Assembly: GCA_965644295.1 (NCBI GenBank)
Contig: CBFFRP010000438.1
Span: forward strand, 1 to 30,634
Reading direction: 5' to 3'
DNA length: 30,634 nucleotides
DNA from: Paraphysomonas bandaiensis
Taxonomy: Eukaryota > Chrysophyceae
The position numbers were made by a program, and so were the translations under genes. Below, piece by piece: positions 29,196 to 30,634 of this stretch. Below the pieces are notes generated by a model. That model had not been told where the DNA came from and did no database searches. It saw nothing but the letters and a program-made list of their open reading frames with translations. The stretch's first letter is position 1, and every line of letters begins with the position of its first letter.

Positions 29196-29660
29196 AGACA
29201 ATTGTAAGATAGCTGTGCCACACTTGCCCCTCGCAGACGTAAGATCTTGTTGGGCCCTGTTCCGTGAAGTGTGCCACAGATACAAAGTATAGTTAGCTTA
29301 ATTATGTTGTTTTAATACGCTTATTTACGTTGTTTTAATACCGCTGATTTATGATTATTTTCTTCTTGTAGTGGTACACTAATAGCTATCGTCACTAAAT
29401 ATATTAGCAATCGTTATTGTATATTACTATAATAAAGTTAATTTTGTGCTGCTGCATGATATGTGTCGCATAGCTGGTAGTACAATCAAACGATTTTATG
29501 TAGCCACTGTCTGTTATCACCTATCATGATACCACAACCTAGCTAGCTATGTCTACAAATTCAAGAGAGTGGAGCATGAAGAAATAAAACTTACGAATTA
29601 ATCGGATTACCACTCCAGTTGTTAATAAGAATTCAGCAACGAATATGTAGATAGTACTAT
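29196..29660. other. Region between the two convergent transposon genes
   Basis: AT-rich, with an AATAAAG at about 29430 that could end the transposase transcript. TGTGCCACACTT (29213-29224) and AAGTGTGCCACA (29268-29279) are nearly inverted repeats. A perfect 16-bp palindrome (TAGATAGTACTATCTA, 29648-29663) overlaps the stop of the minus-strand gene. Confidence 0.5.
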
Positions 29661-30308
29661 CTAGTTCTTGTTTGCATTGTCTAATTTGGTCTTTAGGTAG
29701 AGTGATATTATCCAAGAGGTTATCATGAACTGCTTAAGAAACTTGCTCCCTTGAATGTTGACACTCTTTACACTCCTTCGTGTCTCTATGTAATCCCCGT
29801 AGGGCACAGAAGTGGACAAGATCACAGTAACAGCTTCCTCATACGCCTGGCCAGCCGGAACGAACACACGCGCTTCATTCTTCCAATTCTAGACCCGAAT
29901 AGCTACAATTACCATTTGTCTACGTCCTATAAGATAGATTGTTCCTCATAAATATGTATAAACGCATAGATAGACAAAAACAGCTACCTGAGGAGCACTC
30001 TTCGAGAAATATTTTGCTCTCAGCAGTACTGGTTCACACTGCTTAACTGCGCAACCTTGACCAACTAAAGTCATTATTGAGGTCAACATCTGATCCATAG
30101 CTGTCTTTCGACTGTGCTTTTGCAAATTTAGCTGCCCGGAGCTTGTCTATGGCGTCTTGTCGGTTCTTTTTGCGAAGATTCTTGTAGTCGCATAGACGAG
30201 TCACTGAAAGAACACAAATCAGACATTATTCAAAAACAAGTCGTAGGAATTGCACAGCACTCATATATGTGAGAGTCCATCTGTATACAAACCTTTTAAG
30301 ATCGTCAT
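29661..30308 (-). CDS. Second transposon gene sharing its N-terminus with the transposase
   Basis: The right inverted repeat carries the same ATG, exon 1 (30293-30308), 89-nt intron and start of exon 2 as the transposase, on the minus strand. Beyond the repeat the frame runs on as NDF. A 19-nt GT-AG gap (30047-30065) would join it to 29988-30046 (KQCEPVLLRAKYFSKSAPQ). A 99-nt intron then leads to 29661-29888 (NWKNEARVFVPAGQAYEEAV, TSVPYGDYIETRRSVKSVN), ending TAG: 146 residues in all. Without the 19-nt intron the product stops at 30043-30045 after about 60 residues. The shared N-terminus lacks the helix-turn-helix. The function is unknown; it could modulate or partner the transposase. Confidence 0.4.
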
Positions 30309-30634
30309 GTTGAAAATTCAATGTAGGGATTTTGAGAAATGGTGCCGGATGTGAGGGGTACTCGATGAATTGGAACGATATAAGAAACCTTGTGATATTG
30401 AGAGAAGCAGTGTATGAAATGAAAATCTGGTTGCATATTCGTGTCCAGTGGTCCATGATTGCCATAGAATGATAAGTCTCCAGTGTCAGGTCAGTTCAAG
30501 TGTTGTGTTAATTGGATTTCAATGTCACTGAAGTGAGAGAAATATGAGAGTTTCGAACGACATTTTTGGACTTTTGATCAAAAAACGGTTGTTCGGACTT
30601 TTGACTTGTTCGGACTTTTGACGGCGACTGGATA
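30076..30634 (-). repeat. Right terminal inverted repeat of transposon (559 bp)
   Basis: Mirror of 26398-26956. The one difference found is a synonymous change (TCT/TCA serine codon) about 17 nt from the inner edge. The outer end coincides with the window edge. Confidence 0.95.

Larger units (their letters stand above)
26398..30634 (+). mobile_element. CENPB/pogo-like DNA transposon with 559-bp terminal inverted repeats
   Basis: The first and last 559 bases (26398-26956 and 30076-30634) are reverse complements with no indel and only one difference that I found. Both outer ends read TATCCAGTCGCC, so a TA at each edge could be the target duplication typical of Tc1/mariner/pogo elements. Inside are a DDE transposase gene on the plus strand and a second gene on the minus strand. 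The window ends exactly at the repeat's last compared base, so the true right end, and whether the repeat extends outward, cannot be seen. Confidence 0.9.

Overview
This is nuclear DNA of an AT-rich, intron-rich eukaryote, most likely a protist or alga. The evidence is a nuclear-type 28S/ITS2/5.8S fragment, many GT-AG introns (mostly 34-230 nt), and protein families typical of protists: an F-box/ankyrin-like array with the CPW-type repeat, an EF-hand regulator, TIR-SAM, and ankyrin-RING. The 28S is clearly eukaryotic, but I cannot name the lineage; stramenopile affinity is only a guess. All well-supported genes fit the standard genetic code.

Layout: 1-763 is an rDNA piece on the minus strand, cut off inside 5.8S and followed by a 26-bp inverted repeat. 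At 858-1545 and 3346-3861 there are unrecognised short-intron genes (models uncertain). Between them lie dispersed repeats and a palindrome made of two opposed Ty3/Gypsy pol fragments (2372-2872). At 5658-7203 is an F-box-like protein with about 12 near-identical 29-residue repeats. 7204-10840 is repeat-rich, with possible decayed coding DNA and a MITE-like element. At 10842-12587 is an intronless TIR-SAM protein with a likely myristoylated N-terminus. At 13497-14540 (minus) is an intronless prostaglandin-reductase-like enzyme. 14.6-17.2 kb is mostly AT-rich DNA with another MITE. 17206-17955 (minus) holds short-intron exons. At 18427-20490 (minus) is a ten-exon ankyrin-RING E3 ligase in which every exon is in phase 0. 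At 21904-23422 (minus) is an eight-exon, two-EF-hand protein. At 24053-24613 and 24973-26003 (minus) are a 147-aa unknown protein and a multi-pass membrane protein.

The last 4.2 kb (26398-30634) is a DNA transposon with 559-bp, almost perfectly identical terminal inverted repeats. It encodes a 758-aa CENPB/pogo-like DDE transposase on the plus strand. A second, convergent gene on the minus strand appears to begin with the same N-terminal exons, because those exons lie inside the inverted repeats. The window stops exactly at the outer end of the right repeat.

The window is not an operon. The F-box/ankyrin protein, the ankyrin-RING ligase and the TIR-SAM protein are all of types used in ubiquitin or immune/cell-death signalling, but nothing in the sequence shows that they act together. 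Exon models come from reading frames and GT-AG sites only. Models that close exactly over many exons (ankyrin-RING, EF-hand, transposase) are much safer than the low-confidence ones.
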